From: a virus
Virus record (IMG/VR): IMGVR_UViG_3300020201_000100
Span: 1-22,763 of that record
Direction: 5' to 3' (one strand)
Length of the DNA: 22,763 nucleotides
This document shows positions 14,777 through 21,747 of the stretch, in pieces (the first letter of the stretch is position 1; every line of letters begins with the position of its first letter). A program made the position numbers and the translations under genes. The notes below the pieces were generated by a model that saw only the letters and a list, made by a program, of their open reading frames with translations, was not told where the DNA came from and ran no database searches.

Positions 14777-15819
14777 AGGGCGAGCTCGTGGGAAGCGGCG
14801 ACGGCCGCAGGTTTCTGTTTGCGCGCCTCGTACGTGAGCGCGATCAGCACCGGCGTGTGCTGGTGAATGCGTTTCATGAGTGCGTCCTGCTCGCTCGCGT
14901 CAAGCGTGCGCAGTGTCTCGTCCACGACGCGCGCGGCTTCGCCGGTGGGCTCTACTTGCAGGTCCTGCATGATGCGAGTCAGAAACTGCGGCAGGGGCCG
15001 GTGGGCGTGCCGTTGGACGCGCCGCAGAAAAAACGAGGACCAGAATTGAATCGGGTTCGCGTTCCGAAACTGACTGCTCCGCGCGAGCGGGCCGAGAAGC
15101 GCGATCGCGCGTTCGTCCTCACGTTCAAGCATGGGGGGTGGTGGTGAGAGGGGAGCGTCAGACACCGGGCAGTGTTCGACGTACAACTGCAGCGCGGCAG
15201 TGCCGCGCCACGGAGCGATTTGTGCTTCCGCCTGGGACCATCGCGCCGCGCCTAATGCGGCGATGGTGGACGGGCGGTATTCGCCGCTGAGGATTTCGGC
15301 CCGTGTGCACGCTGCCTTGGCCGCCGGGCCGCTGCGCAGGTCGCACAACGCGGCCACCAGCGGGCGCATACGTAGCGGCGACACGGGAATCACCGCATCG
15401 TCACTCCCGATGCGCAGGTGTCCGCTGGTCGAGCGCTCGGCCGTGAAATGGTGTTGCCGTTGCGCGGACGTGGCCCATGACAGCACTTCAATCCCTGGCG
15501 AGGGGTGCAGGAGGGTCGCCCACAATTGCTTGCGGTCGTGCGGCACGAACACGCCGTCAATCACCGCGAAACTGCGGAGCCGCAGCGGAAACACGACGTC
15601 GCCGCCCCGGCCCCGCATCAAGCGATGGCACCCGGTGCAAATCACCGCGCCGCTGCGGTTCGCCATCAAATGCCAATCACTCCACCCGATGCCCAGGATA
15701 TCCTGGCTCTTCCCCGCGACATCGAACGGCGATTCTCCACAGCTCGCGCACTGGCATCCAGCGCCAGTGCTGATTCCAAGTGCGAGCGCCGTGCGATGTC
15801 GCGCTTCGCGTGTGCTCAT
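14773..15819 (-). CDS. csf1: Csf1-like protein with C-terminal helical extension
   Basis: A 348-residue protein at the head of the csf block. It opens with a zinc finger, CASC (24-27) and CTGC (61-64), the arrangement expected of Csf1, the Cas8-like subunit of type IV effectors. A Pro-rich linker (about residues 223-229) separates a C-terminal approximately 120-residue helical part (ERAIALLGPLARSSQF to EARKQK). Csf1 proteins are usually nearer 200-260 residues, so the extension is a candidate fused Cas11-type small subunit, which type IV-B otherwise encodes separately. The ATG at 15819 overlaps the glycosidase stop (ATGA). Csf1 sequences are very divergent: identity rests on the zinc finger, size, and the csf2/csf3-like neighbours. 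Confidence 0.7.
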   Translation of the reverse strand: MSTREARHRTALALGISTGAGCQCASCGESPFDVAGKSQDILGIGWSDWHLMANRSGAVICTGCHRLMRGRGGDVVFPLRLRSFAVIDGVFVPHDRKQLWATLLHPSPGIEVLSWATSAQRQHHFTAERSTSGHLRIGSDDAVIPVSPLRMRPLVAALCDLRSGPAAKAACTRAEILSGEYRPSTIAALGAARWSQAEAQIAPWRGTAALQLYVEHCPVSDAPLSPPPPMLEREDERAIALLGPLARSSQFRNANPIQFWSSFFLRRVQRHAHRPLPQFLTRIMQDLQVEPTGEAARVVDETLRTLDASEQDALMKRIHQHTPVLIALTYEARKQKPAAVAASHELAL

Positions 15820-16691
15820 TGCATCTCCCGAATTGTGTGCATCACCGGCCGCTCGCTGCCGTCGTGGCGCAAGAGGCTAAAGCCGAAGTCCCCACCGCTT
15901 TCGAGCTGGTACAGATAGACCCGCTCCACGCCCAGGGCGTGCGCTGCCCGTAGCCCGTGCGCGATTTCGCGCGCTTGCAGTGCGTCCAATTGCGGCGCGG
16001 TCCATGCGCCCGGCCACGCGGTGGTGATGCCAGCGGCATCGACCCCCATCTCAGTAATCACAACCGGCATCGTGCCGCGCAATTGGTGTTGCGCCGCTTG
16101 CACGCGCGCGGCGACTGAGGGCGCGAGCGCCACGCCGTAGCAGTGCACCGCGAACGCGCGGAGCACCGGTCCATCCGCTGCGACGTACTGCGCTGCGAAT
16201 TGATTCACGGTCGCGAGCCCCATGCCGATGAAGCGCTGTGCGGGCACCGCTGCGACCACGCGGCGCATCAAGTCGGCGTACTGCGCGCCGGTCAAGCGCG
16301 TGTCGGCCTCGTTGAGCACCTGTATGGTGATCCCTGGGATACTGGCCAGCGCGACAATCTCGGCGACCGTGTCGCGGGCAAACGTGTGTTGGACCACGAG
16401 CACATCGAGCCCGCGCGCTTGCAGTCGGTCGACGCGGTGGCGGAATGCGGGGCGGTCATCGCCGGCGTAGTAGGTGATGCGCGCGAGCGTGCCGAGGCTG
16501 GCCAGTTGCGCGGCTTCGCGTGGACTGCCGTGGCTGCCGGCGCCGATCAGCATGGCGCGGGGCGGTGCGGGGATTTCGGTTGGCGTTGCGCAGGACAGGC
16601 CGACGGCTAGCACCGAGAGCAGGGTGCGGCCGACGGTGTGTAGTGCGCTCGTCAGATCGCCGGACGGGAGGCCGTAGCCGGCGTCCGTCAT
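15816..16691 (-). CDS. Clan GH-A-like glycoside hydrolase, putatively exported
   Basis: A 291-residue protein. Residues of about 20-34 are hydrophobic (TLLSVLAVGLSC), a possible signal peptide or lipoprotein-like signal ending in Cys34, though the -3 residue is not the usual one. The rest fits a TIM barrel of clan GH-A: the acid/base pair N127-E128 (VLNEAD), a VHCYG strand at 182-186, the nucleophile E214 in VVITEMG, and LYQLES near the end. Substrate unknown; GH39- or GH5-like enzymes act on polysaccharides. In a phage it could degrade surface glycans, but it sits in the early region upstream of csf1, with coupled overlaps on both sides. The ATG at 16691 overlaps the upstream zinc-knuckle TGA. 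Confidence 0.72.
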   Translation of the reverse strand: MTDAGYGLPSGDLTSALHTVGRTLLSVLAVGLSCATPTEIPAPPRAMLIGAGSHGSPREAAQLASLGTLARITYYAGDDRPAFRHRVDRLQARGLDVLVVQHTFARDTVAEIVALASIPGITIQVLNEADTRLTGAQYADLMRRVVAAVPAQRFIGMGLATVNQFAAQYVAADGPVLRAFAVHCYGVALAPSVAARVQAAQHQLRGTMPVVITEMGVDAAGITTAWPGAWTAPQLDALQAREIAHGLRAAHALGVERVYLYQLESGGDFGFSLLRHDGSERPVMHTIREMQ

Positions 16692-16816
16692 GATGGCACC
16701 GCCACCGGCACCCGCCCACATCCATTGCACGCCGGGCAGGGCCGCACGATCGGCACGCCCTCGTAGGTCCGGAGCGTGCCTTCGCCGGCGCAGACTTCGC
16801 ACGTGTTGGTGGTCAT
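16688..16816 (-). CDS. 42-residue zinc-knuckle protein
   Basis: A DnaJ-zinc-finger-like micro-protein with CEVCAGEG and CPACNGCG, the two halves of a CxxCxGxG-type site. The ATG at 16816 directly follows the upstream gene's TAA, and the TGA overlaps the glycosidase ATG (ATGA). Such free zinc-knuckle genes recur in this genome. No client can be named. Confidence 0.65.
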   Translation of the reverse strand: MTTNTCEVCAGEGTLRTYEGVPIVRPCPACNGCGRVPVAVPS

Positions 16817-16963
16817 TTACATCGGCCTCCGGCCTTCGAAGGTCGTGAGCAGGGCCGGAATCGGGTGGCCGACTTCGACGGTGTGCGTGACGTGGCGGAC
16901 ATTGCGCCGACCGTGCCAGGCAGCGAGGACGAAGAGCAGGGCGATGGCGAGCAGGCGGGCCAT
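16817..16963 (-). CDS. 48-residue single-span membrane protein
   Basis: A short protein starting MARLLAIALLFVLAAWHG, a clear N-terminal transmembrane or signal helix, followed by a basic and then mixed tail ending in TAA. The frame is open upstream to a GTG at 17164 that overlaps the integrase stop (GTGA); that start would add 67 low-complexity Arg/Ala-rich residues, so the ATG before the hydrophobic helix is preferred. Function unknown. Confidence 0.5.
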   Translation of the reverse strand: MARLLAIALLFVLAAWHGRRNVRHVTHTVEVGHPIPALLTTFEGRRPM

Positions 16964-17110
16964 TGGGCCGATTCTCTGCGCGTGCGCGGTGTGCCCAGCG
17001 GTGTGCGCTGTCTTTCTGGCCACGTCCAATGCGCACGGTGCGGGCGCAGACGGTCCGGCGCGCCTCTCTGAAACGTGCGGTGCGCTTCTTGTCTGCTTTG
17101 CCCTTCTTCG

Positions 17111-17137
17111 GCGAGAGACTATCGCTGGTAGTCTCGC
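17111..17137 (-). other. Imperfect hairpin downstream of integrase
   Basis: GCGA, a 2-base bulge, GACT, a 9-base loop, then AGTC and TCGC, just beyond the integrase stop in a 197-base stretch (16964-17160) that holds no convincing gene. No T-run follows on the coding strand, so it is not a standard terminator. Structures near integrase genes often mark the attachment site or integrase arm sites, but no duplicated core is visible to support that. Confidence 0.25.
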
Positions 17138-17160
17138 GGGATAGCTGCAATCGCGATTCG

Positions 17161-18393
17161 TCACTTTGCGGTGTCTCCTGCGGTGTCCAATTGAGTTTTG
17201 AGCCACCGCGCGCTCAGCAGTTCCACGGTGGCCAGCCGATGTTGCGGAGAGAGGTGCGCGTACGTTTCCTCAAGCTGTTTGGTGGAGCTGTGGCCCATCA
17301 GTTTGGCTACGGTAAAGAGGTCCGCGCCGGCCATCACCAGCCACGACGCAAAGGTGTGTCGGAGCGTGTGGAAGGTGACGCCCTCGAGCTTCGCGCGGCC
17401 GGGCTCAAGCCCTGAATCCGTGACGACGCGCCGGAAGACGTAGCGGAGCTTGGTCCGGCCGATATTCGAGTCATCAGACCGGCCGCCGAACAAATACGGC
17501 GCGTTGGCCGGCAGCCGGGCCAGGTGCGCGGTGAGGTACGGCTCCAGCGCACTGGAGATGGGGACTTCGCGATTCTTGCGATACTTGGGCGTCCAGCCCT
17601 CACGCGCCTGCACGTATATCACGCTGCGCTCGGCGTCCACATCAACGAACGGCCGGAGCGTCTCCACTTCCCCAAACCGGAGCCCGGCGAAGAGGCCGAG
17701 CGCCACCGCTAGCGTGTAATCGGGCGGCGTGGCCTCGAGCATCTGCTGCGCCTCCGCTTCCACGAGAAACCGCACGCGCGTCTTGACCTTATCCGGTACG
17801 TGCTCGTCACGGTCCAACGGGCTAAACAAGACCGCCGGATGCCGCTTCTGTTGCAACGCGCGCCGCGTTTCGCGCTTCTGCAAGAACGTGAACAGGGCGC
17901 CGAACTTGATCAGGTTCAGCGCGACGGTATTGCTCGAATGACCTTGCAAGCGCAGATAGTCGCGGAACGCGGAGACCTGATCGAAGGTGATCGCCTCAAT
18001 GGGCGACGCTCCGCCGAAGTGTGCGATCGCATGATTGAGCGCAATGCGAGCGCTGGCGATCGTGGACGCCGCGGTTTTCTCTTGGCTCTCGAGTGTCTTT
18101 AGGTACTGCGCCGTTGCGTCAGCCAGCGTCGGCCACGTAGACGGCAAGAGCGCATCAAACGGACGTTTGGCGCGCACGCACTCTTCTACGGCCTGTATGG
18201 TCAACTTCCGCTTGCGCAAGGCCTCCACCAACGCGCGCACAGGCTCGCCCGTGTCGAGCAGCTGCTGCAACGCGGTATGCCGCGTCATGGCCACCGTCTT
18301 CACTTTCGTATGCAGCCGAAGATGAATACGGCCGAACGTGCGGTGCTTGATTTCCGCCGAATACGTACGGCGCACCGTATCGAGTCGGAGCAT
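17161..18393 (-). CDS. int: Tyrosine integrase
   Basis: A 410-residue phage integrase that would insert the genome into the host chromosome. A core-binding/SAM-like domain lies around residues 90-190 (STIASARIALNHAI...FRDYLRLQGHSSNTV). The catalytic set follows in order: R239 in AGLRFGE, a Lys around 270-273, H342 and R345 in FHTLRHTFA, H368 in LMGHSS, and Y378 in ETYAHL. All tyrosine-recombinase residues are present, so it should be active. The ATG at 18393 overlaps the excisionase-like TGA by one base (TGATG), which picks this start over a longer frame. Its presence indicates a temperate phage or an integrated element. No attachment core was identified. Confidence 0.93.
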   Translation of the reverse strand: MLRLDTVRRTYSAEIKHRTFGRIHLRLHTKVKTVAMTRHTALQQLLDTGEPVRALVEALRKRKLTIQAVEECVRAKRPFDALLPSTWPTLADATAQYLKTLESQEKTAASTIASARIALNHAIAHFGGASPIEAITFDQVSAFRDYLRLQGHSSNTVALNLIKFGALFTFLQKRETRRALQQKRHPAVLFSPLDRDEHVPDKVKTRVRFLVEAEAQQMLEATPPDYTLAVALGLFAGLRFGEVETLRPFVDVDAERSVIYVQAREGWTPKYRKNREVPISSALEPYLTAHLARLPANAPYLFGGRSDDSNIGRTKLRYVFRRVVTDSGLEPGRAKLEGVTFHTLRHTFASWLVMAGADLFTVAKLMGHSSTKQLEETYAHLSPQHRLATVELLSARWLKTQLDTAGDTAK

Positions 18394-18632
18394 CAGCCAG
18401 TTTTCTCCAGTCGCTTCGACTCGTACGCGTACACATCTTCTGGCCGGTACCGCCGCAATTCGCGTTGCAGTCCATGCCCCAGGTTGAGGTACGGCAATGC
18501 GGTCGATGGGATGGCTCGGACCGTGGGCGTGGAACACCCCCAGCGGGTGGCCAGTGTTTGCACACTGAAGAACGCGACGTTTTTCTCAAGGTCCATTTGA
18601 TGGCGCGCGGCCTTCGCCGTAAGGTCGCTCAC
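18393..18632 (-). CDS. Excisionase-like HTH protein
   Basis: A 79-residue basic protein with a winged HTH of the excisionase/MerR-like kind: FFSVQTLATRWGCSTPTVRA is a helix-turn-helix and LRRYRPEDVYAYE is the typical wing plus helix. Such proteins bend DNA at attachment sites and direct integrase towards excision. A GTG at 18632 overlaps the upstream ORF stop (GTGA); an ATG at 18596 is an alternative. It is directly upstream of and overlapping int, the usual xis position. It could also act as a transcription factor. Confidence 0.75.
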   Translation of the reverse strand: MSDLTAKAARHQMDLEKNVAFFSVQTLATRWGCSTPTVRAIPSTALPYLNLGHGLQRELRRYRPEDVYAYESKRLEKTG

Positions 18633-18727
18633 GCGTCCATCCCCTTCGTCTGATACGTCGTCAGATCGGGGATCGCATCGAGACAACAGCGGAAGACACC
18701 GCCGATGCGGAAGGAGTCGGTTGTCAT
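18629..18727 (-). CDS. 32-residue hypothetical ORF
   Basis: Starts ATG at 18727 just past a terminator-like hairpin, ends in TGA overlapping the excisionase-like GTG. It contains a Cys pair (RCC) but no recognised domain. The overlap and position as first ORF of the lysogeny block support it as real, but it is short and no ribosome-binding motif is clear. Confidence 0.35.
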   Translation of the reverse strand: MTTDSFRIGGVFRCCLDAIPDLTTYQTKGMDA

Positions 18728-18748
18728 AGTGAGCGAGAAGGAAAGAGG

Positions 18749-18774
18749 GACCGCCCCGATGGGCTGGGGCGGTG
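18749..18774 (-). terminator. Likely intrinsic terminator after DUF669 gene
   Basis: An 8-bp GC-rich stem (ACCGCCCC paired with GGGGCGGT) with an 8-base loop lies just after the DUF669 stop. On the coding strand a pyrimidine-rich stretch with TTT follows. It separates the early operon from the lysogeny block. The T-run is weak. Confidence 0.6.
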
Positions 18775-18780
18775 GGAGGA

Positions 18781-19272
18781 TTACGCGGACTTCTTCGTCC
18801 AGCCGGGCGCGGTCACTGCCGCTTTCGGAGCGGGTGCCGTTTTCATGGGTACGCGGCCCACCACGCCGGCGAGCGACTTGAACGACGTGATCTTGTTGCC
18901 AGGGCCGTAGTCGCCGCGTGCGGGCGTGACTTTGACATGCGCCAGGAACGGCTTGCTGTGCAACTCCACCGTGTCGCTCACACTCGCCACGCCCACGGCC
19001 AGGCAGAGCTTCGCCAGCGTTGCGTTCGCGCGGCGGCGCGTTTCGTCGATTGTGTTGCCGAGGTTGAGGTACTCGAACACTTTGCGGCCAGCCATCGTAT
19101 CGCTCAACACGGTGAACTCGCATGAAATGCCCCAGCCGTTGCCGCTCGCAGTGTCTTTGCGCGTGCTGGCGGTCAGCTCCAACACGTACTCTCCAACGGG
19201 CAACGGTTCGCCGTCAAATCCCTCGGAGAGTTCGGCATCGTTTGCGTTGAACGCGCTATCCAATTGTGCCAT
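18781..19272 (-). CDS. DUF669-family phage protein
   Basis: A 163-residue protein matching the DUF669 pattern: LPVGEYVLELTAS, then WGISCEFTVLSDTMAGRKVFEYLNLGN, then a helix before CLAVGV, then FLAHVKVTPA. The family usually lies beside an AAA ATPase and Gp157-type proteins and is thought to work in phage recombination or replication, possibly binding single-stranded DNA. The same two neighbours are upstream here. AAGGA seven bases before the ATG supports the start. The Lys/Pro-rich tail is likely disordered. It ends in TAA before a terminator-like hairpin. Confidence 0.87.
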   Translation of the reverse strand: MAQLDSAFNANDAELSEGFDGEPLPVGEYVLELTASTRKDTASGNGWGISCEFTVLSDTMAGRKVFEYLNLGNTIDETRRRANATLAKLCLAVGVASVSDTVELHSKPFLAHVKVTPARGDYGPGNKITSFKSLAGVVGRVPMKTAPAPKAAVTAPGWTKKSA

Positions 19273-19293
19273 CGTTCGATCCTTGCGTGAGTG

Positions 19294-20175
19294 TTAAACA
19301 GCGGTCGCGAAACTTTCGGCAATCAAGCCGAGCAGCGTGTCTGCGGTCTGCGCGTCCAGCGGGATTTCATCGGGGAGCCCGTACCCGTTCTTCGCTTCAT
19401 GTGTACTGCGGCGCTGCAGGGCGAGGAAGCGGCCCACCGACGAACCGCCTTTGGTGGTCGTCGTCTTCGACTTGCCGGTGCCCCGTTCAATTGTTTTCGT
19501 CAGATTCTTTTCGTACGCGAACCCGACGACGTCCGCCCACTCGTGGATCATGGCGCGTGCGCGCTTGTGTAACGCCAAGTCGTAGCGGTCGTACTTGTCG
19601 GATTCGGGTGGGCTGAATGACGTCACTTCGGAATGTCCGAGTAACACGATGTGCATGCCCGCGTCCCGCAACGCGTCAAACCCTTGCAACAATTCGGCCC
19701 ATACGTCATCGGCCATCAAATAGCCCTTGCCGTAGCCGGGTTCCTCGATGCTGCTGATGTGATTCCGACGACAGGCTTCCGCCCACACCAACGGCTCCAA
19801 CCAGTCCACCGTGTCGAGGAAAAACGTCTGGTACTGATGGACGCTGGAGAGCAGGGCGCTCATCGCGCTCATGAGTTCCGAGTACGTGGTAATGATTTTC
19901 GGGAAGCGCGCAACGCGAATGTTGCGCACGCCATCTTCCGTAAACGCGCCGATCGCGCGGGGGAACCGGCTCGCGAGGGTGCTCTTTCCGATGCCGATTG
20001 GTCCGTAGACGACCATGCGCACCGGCCGCATGTCGGGCTCATGGACAACGGCATCCAACGAAAACGCGGTGGCCTCGTCAATCATGTGTTGTGTGGGGTG
20101 AGATTGAATGGTTTTGATGTCGTTCGCGAAGGTCTCGTCGGGTTCCAGCCAGTCGGGCGCGTCGGAGAATCCCAT
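19294..20175 (-). CDS. AAA ATPase (AAA_24-type phage nucleotide-binding protein)
   Basis: A 293-residue P-loop ATPase of the phage recombination group (AAA_24/Sak4-like). Walker A is GPIGIGKST at residues 58-66, Walker B is FFLDTV with D121, and LLGHSE is a sensor-like motif in a RecA-like fold. Adjacent Gp157-like and DUF669 genes are the typical partners, so a role in single-strand annealing or recombination is likely. It starts with ATG overlapping the Gp157-like TAA by one base and ends with TAA. It lies upstream of DUF669, with 21 bases between. Confidence 0.85.
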   Translation of the reverse strand: MGFSDAPDWLEPDETFANDIKTIQSHPTQHMIDEATAFSLDAVVHEPDMRPVRMVVYGPIGIGKSTLASRFPRAIGAFTEDGVRNIRVARFPKIITTYSELMSAMSALLSSVHQYQTFFLDTVDWLEPLVWAEACRRNHISSIEEPGYGKGYLMADDVWAELLQGFDALRDAGMHIVLLGHSEVTSFSPPESDKYDRYDLALHKRARAMIHEWADVVGFAYEKNLTKTIERGTGKSKTTTTKGGSSVGRFLALQRRSTHEAKNGYGLPDEIPLDAQTADTLLGLIAESFATAV

Positions 20176-20681
20176 TACTTGATCCGCAGCGATTGCGCTT
20201 GCACCAGCGAACAGCCGTCAATGATCTCGCCCGCTTTCAATGCGGCTTTGATCGCGCTTTTGTCGGCCTCCAACGTCTGCGGAATGATTCGCACAAACGC
20301 AGCGGGCAACGCGCCCGGCAGCACATCGACTTGCACCGACGGCGGGTTGTTCTGGACGGCCAGCGTGAACAGCGAGCCCTCCACACGGTTGCGCCCCATC
20401 GTCTGCAACGCGAACAGCGCGCGACGCATCAGCCAGTCCCTTTTGCCTTCAATACTCTTGCGGCGGCTGGCCAATCGCGTTTCTTCTTCTTTAATGGCCG
20501 ATGCGTTCGCCTCCATCTCGCGCACAAACCCGCCGAACGCATCGGCCTTGAGTGCAAGCTTGCCTGCGAGTTCGTCGGCAAGGTTCGCTGCTTCGTCAGT
20601 CCACTCGCCTTCATCCATCGCAATCAGCGCGTCCAGCGCCACGCGCTCTTCGGCGAGTTCGTACAGCGTCAACGTCTGCAT
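20175..20681 (-). CDS. Siphovirus Gp157-like protein
   Basis: A 168-residue protein fitting the Gp157 family: N-terminal LYELAEERVALDAL, long charged helices (EMEANASAIKEEETRLASRRKSIEGKRDWL) forming a coiled coil, and a C-terminal part with FTLAVQNNPPSVQV and VPD-like beta strands. The family is found in early phage operons, and one member was reported to protect against other phages; the role here is unproven. GGAGG lies 8 bases before the ATG, the clearest ribosome site in the region, which fixes the start against a longer frame. It overlaps the zinc-ribbon gene by 13 bases. Confidence 0.87.
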   Translation of the reverse strand: MQTLTLYELAEERVALDALIAMDEGEWTDEAANLADELAGKLALKADAFGGFVREMEANASAIKEEETRLASRRKSIEGKRDWLMRRALFALQTMGRNRVEGSLFTLAVQNNPPSVQVDVLPGALPAAFVRIIPQTLEADKSAIKAALKAGEIIDGCSLVQAQSLRIK

Positions 20682-20899
20682 CGCTGCTCCTCCAGTAAGG
20701 TTGATTGTAGTGTCTCCAAATCCAACGCGGTCAGCAGATAGGTGCACTGCTCGCACTCGTCCAACTGGATATCAAACCGCGCGGGCTCTTCCGGGCTCGG
20801 GCCGGTGTCGCTGTAATGCGCCGCGGGCACACGGGGCACGAACGCGACGTCAAACTCGGTGACGTGCTCGCACTGCGGGCACAAAAACGCGTTTACCAT
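20669..20899 (-). CDS. Zinc-ribbon protein (76 aa)
   Basis: A 76-residue protein with CPQC near residue 7 and CEQC near residue 49, a split zinc ribbon, separated by an acidic and Pro-rich stretch. It ends with a helix (LETLQSTLLEEQRCRR). It starts with ATG at 20899, overlapping the upstream 46-residue gene by 7 bases. Similar small proteins accompany Gp157-like genes; no specific function is known to me. Confidence 0.72.
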   Translation of the reverse strand: MVNAFLCPQCEHVTEFDVAFVPRVPAAHYSDTGPSPEEPARFDIQLDECEQCTYLLTALDLETLQSTLLEEQRCRR

Positions 20900-21033
20900 C
20901 GGTCGCGGCGTTGCATGGATTGTTGCGCCAACAGCAAATCAATTTTGGTAATCGGGTGCGCGTGTTTTCGGCCCAGCTTGATGCCAAGGAGGAGCGCCGC
21001 GCAGACGGAGATCAGCCAGTAGAGGGCGGTCAT
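20893..21033 (-). CDS. 46-residue membrane protein
   Basis: Starts MTALYWLISVCAALLLGIKL, an N-terminal single transmembrane helix, followed by a basic cytoplasmic-type tail ending QRRDRW and TAA. The ATG overlaps the upstream stop (ATGA). Unknown function. Confidence 0.6.
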   Translation of the reverse strand: MTALYWLISVCAALLLGIKLGRKHAHPITKIDLLLAQQSMQRRDRW

Positions 21034-21317
21034 GCTTCGCGCTCCAGCACGCGATCTGCCGATTCGCGCGCGGTCTTGTTGCGCCGATATTGTTTGGCGT
21101 AGTCCCGCGCGCCCGCGAGGTATCCGGTGCGGTGGTTTGCGATGAGCGCCGACGCTTTGCCGTCCCGGAACGCGTTCGTGGCGATCGCGTCCTCTCGCTT
21201 CGCTTGGCTCGCCTGCTGGTCGGCCGATGCGTCGGCGCGCTTCGAGGCGTGGAGCATCCCCGCAATCACGACGCCGAAACAGGCGCCAACGCTGAGAGCG
21301 ATCAGGTGGGAAATCAT
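21030..21317 (-). CDS. Membrane-anchored hypothetical protein (95 aa)
   Basis: A 95-residue protein beginning MISHLIALSVGACFGVVIAG, a single N-terminal transmembrane helix, followed by a charged, mainly helical tail (SKRADASADQQASQAKRED, then a Lys/Arg-rich end). This layout resembles inner-membrane accessory proteins. A spanin is not proposed, because no lysis genes lie nearby. ATGA overlaps at both ends fix the boundaries. Confidence 0.62.
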   Translation of the reverse strand: MISHLIALSVGACFGVVIAGMLHASKRADASADQQASQAKREDAIATNAFRDGKASALIANHRTGYLAGARDYAKQYRRNKTARESADRVLEREA

Positions 21318-21544
21318 GCGGCCTGTCCCTCGGCGCTCCGCACAATCGCCACCAGCCGCCACTGTGCGCCCTTGTGCAATATCTGGCGCGACACGGTGCA
21401 ATCGCTCGGCACGGGCAGGCGCACGGTGCGGCCTGGGTGCGCGATGGCTTCGTAGACAAGCACGCGGTCGTCGAGATCAGCGAGCAAGCGCGTGTAGCCT
21501 GGGTGCGTCGGAGACGGCAGGCGTCCGGCGGCAAAATTTTTCAT
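21314..21544 (-). CDS. Hypothetical phage protein (76 aa)
   Basis: A 76-residue protein of unknown family, with beta-like alternation (DRVLVYEAIAHPGRTVRLPVPS, then WRLVAIVRS). It overlaps its neighbours by ATGA on both sides. No motif is recognised. Confidence 0.6.
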   Translation of the reverse strand: MKNFAAGRLPSPTHPGYTRLLADLDDRVLVYEAIAHPGRTVRLPVPSDCTVSRQILHKGAQWRLVAIVRSAEGQAA

Positions 21545-21747
21545 GACTCATACTCCAGCGAGGGGATACGGAGCGGGGGATTGATGGACTGCTGCAGCCG
21601 CGCGACCACGCGGTCGGTGTGCGCGGTGTGGGCTTTTATTTCCGCGATCACGCGGCGCGCTTCTTTGCACACGGCGTAGCCGTCGGCCATGGCTTGCGCA
21701 TAGGCGGCTTCTTCGGCCCAATACTCGGCGCGGTGGGGGGTGGTCAT
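21541..21747 (-). CDS. Helical hypothetical protein (68 aa)
   Basis: A 68-residue Ala-rich helical protein (AEEAAYAQAMADGYAVCKEARRVIAEIK), possibly a short coiled coil. ATGA overlaps at both ends. Unknown function. Confidence 0.6.
   Translation of the reverse strand: MTTPHRAEYWAEEAAYAQAMADGYAVCKEARRVIAEIKAHTAHTDRVVARLQQSINPPLRIPSLEYES

Noticed and set aside
17111-17137. Attachment site (attP) next to int
   Set aside because: Only an imperfect hairpin is seen; no direct core repeat or tRNA-like sequence can be identified without a host junction.
15816-17150. Longer glycosidase with about 150 extra N-terminal residues
   Set aside because: The extension is Arg/Pro-rich, runs over the zinc-knuckle and membrane-protein genes, and would place the hydrophobic signal in the middle. 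The ATG at 16691 overlaps the preceding stop.
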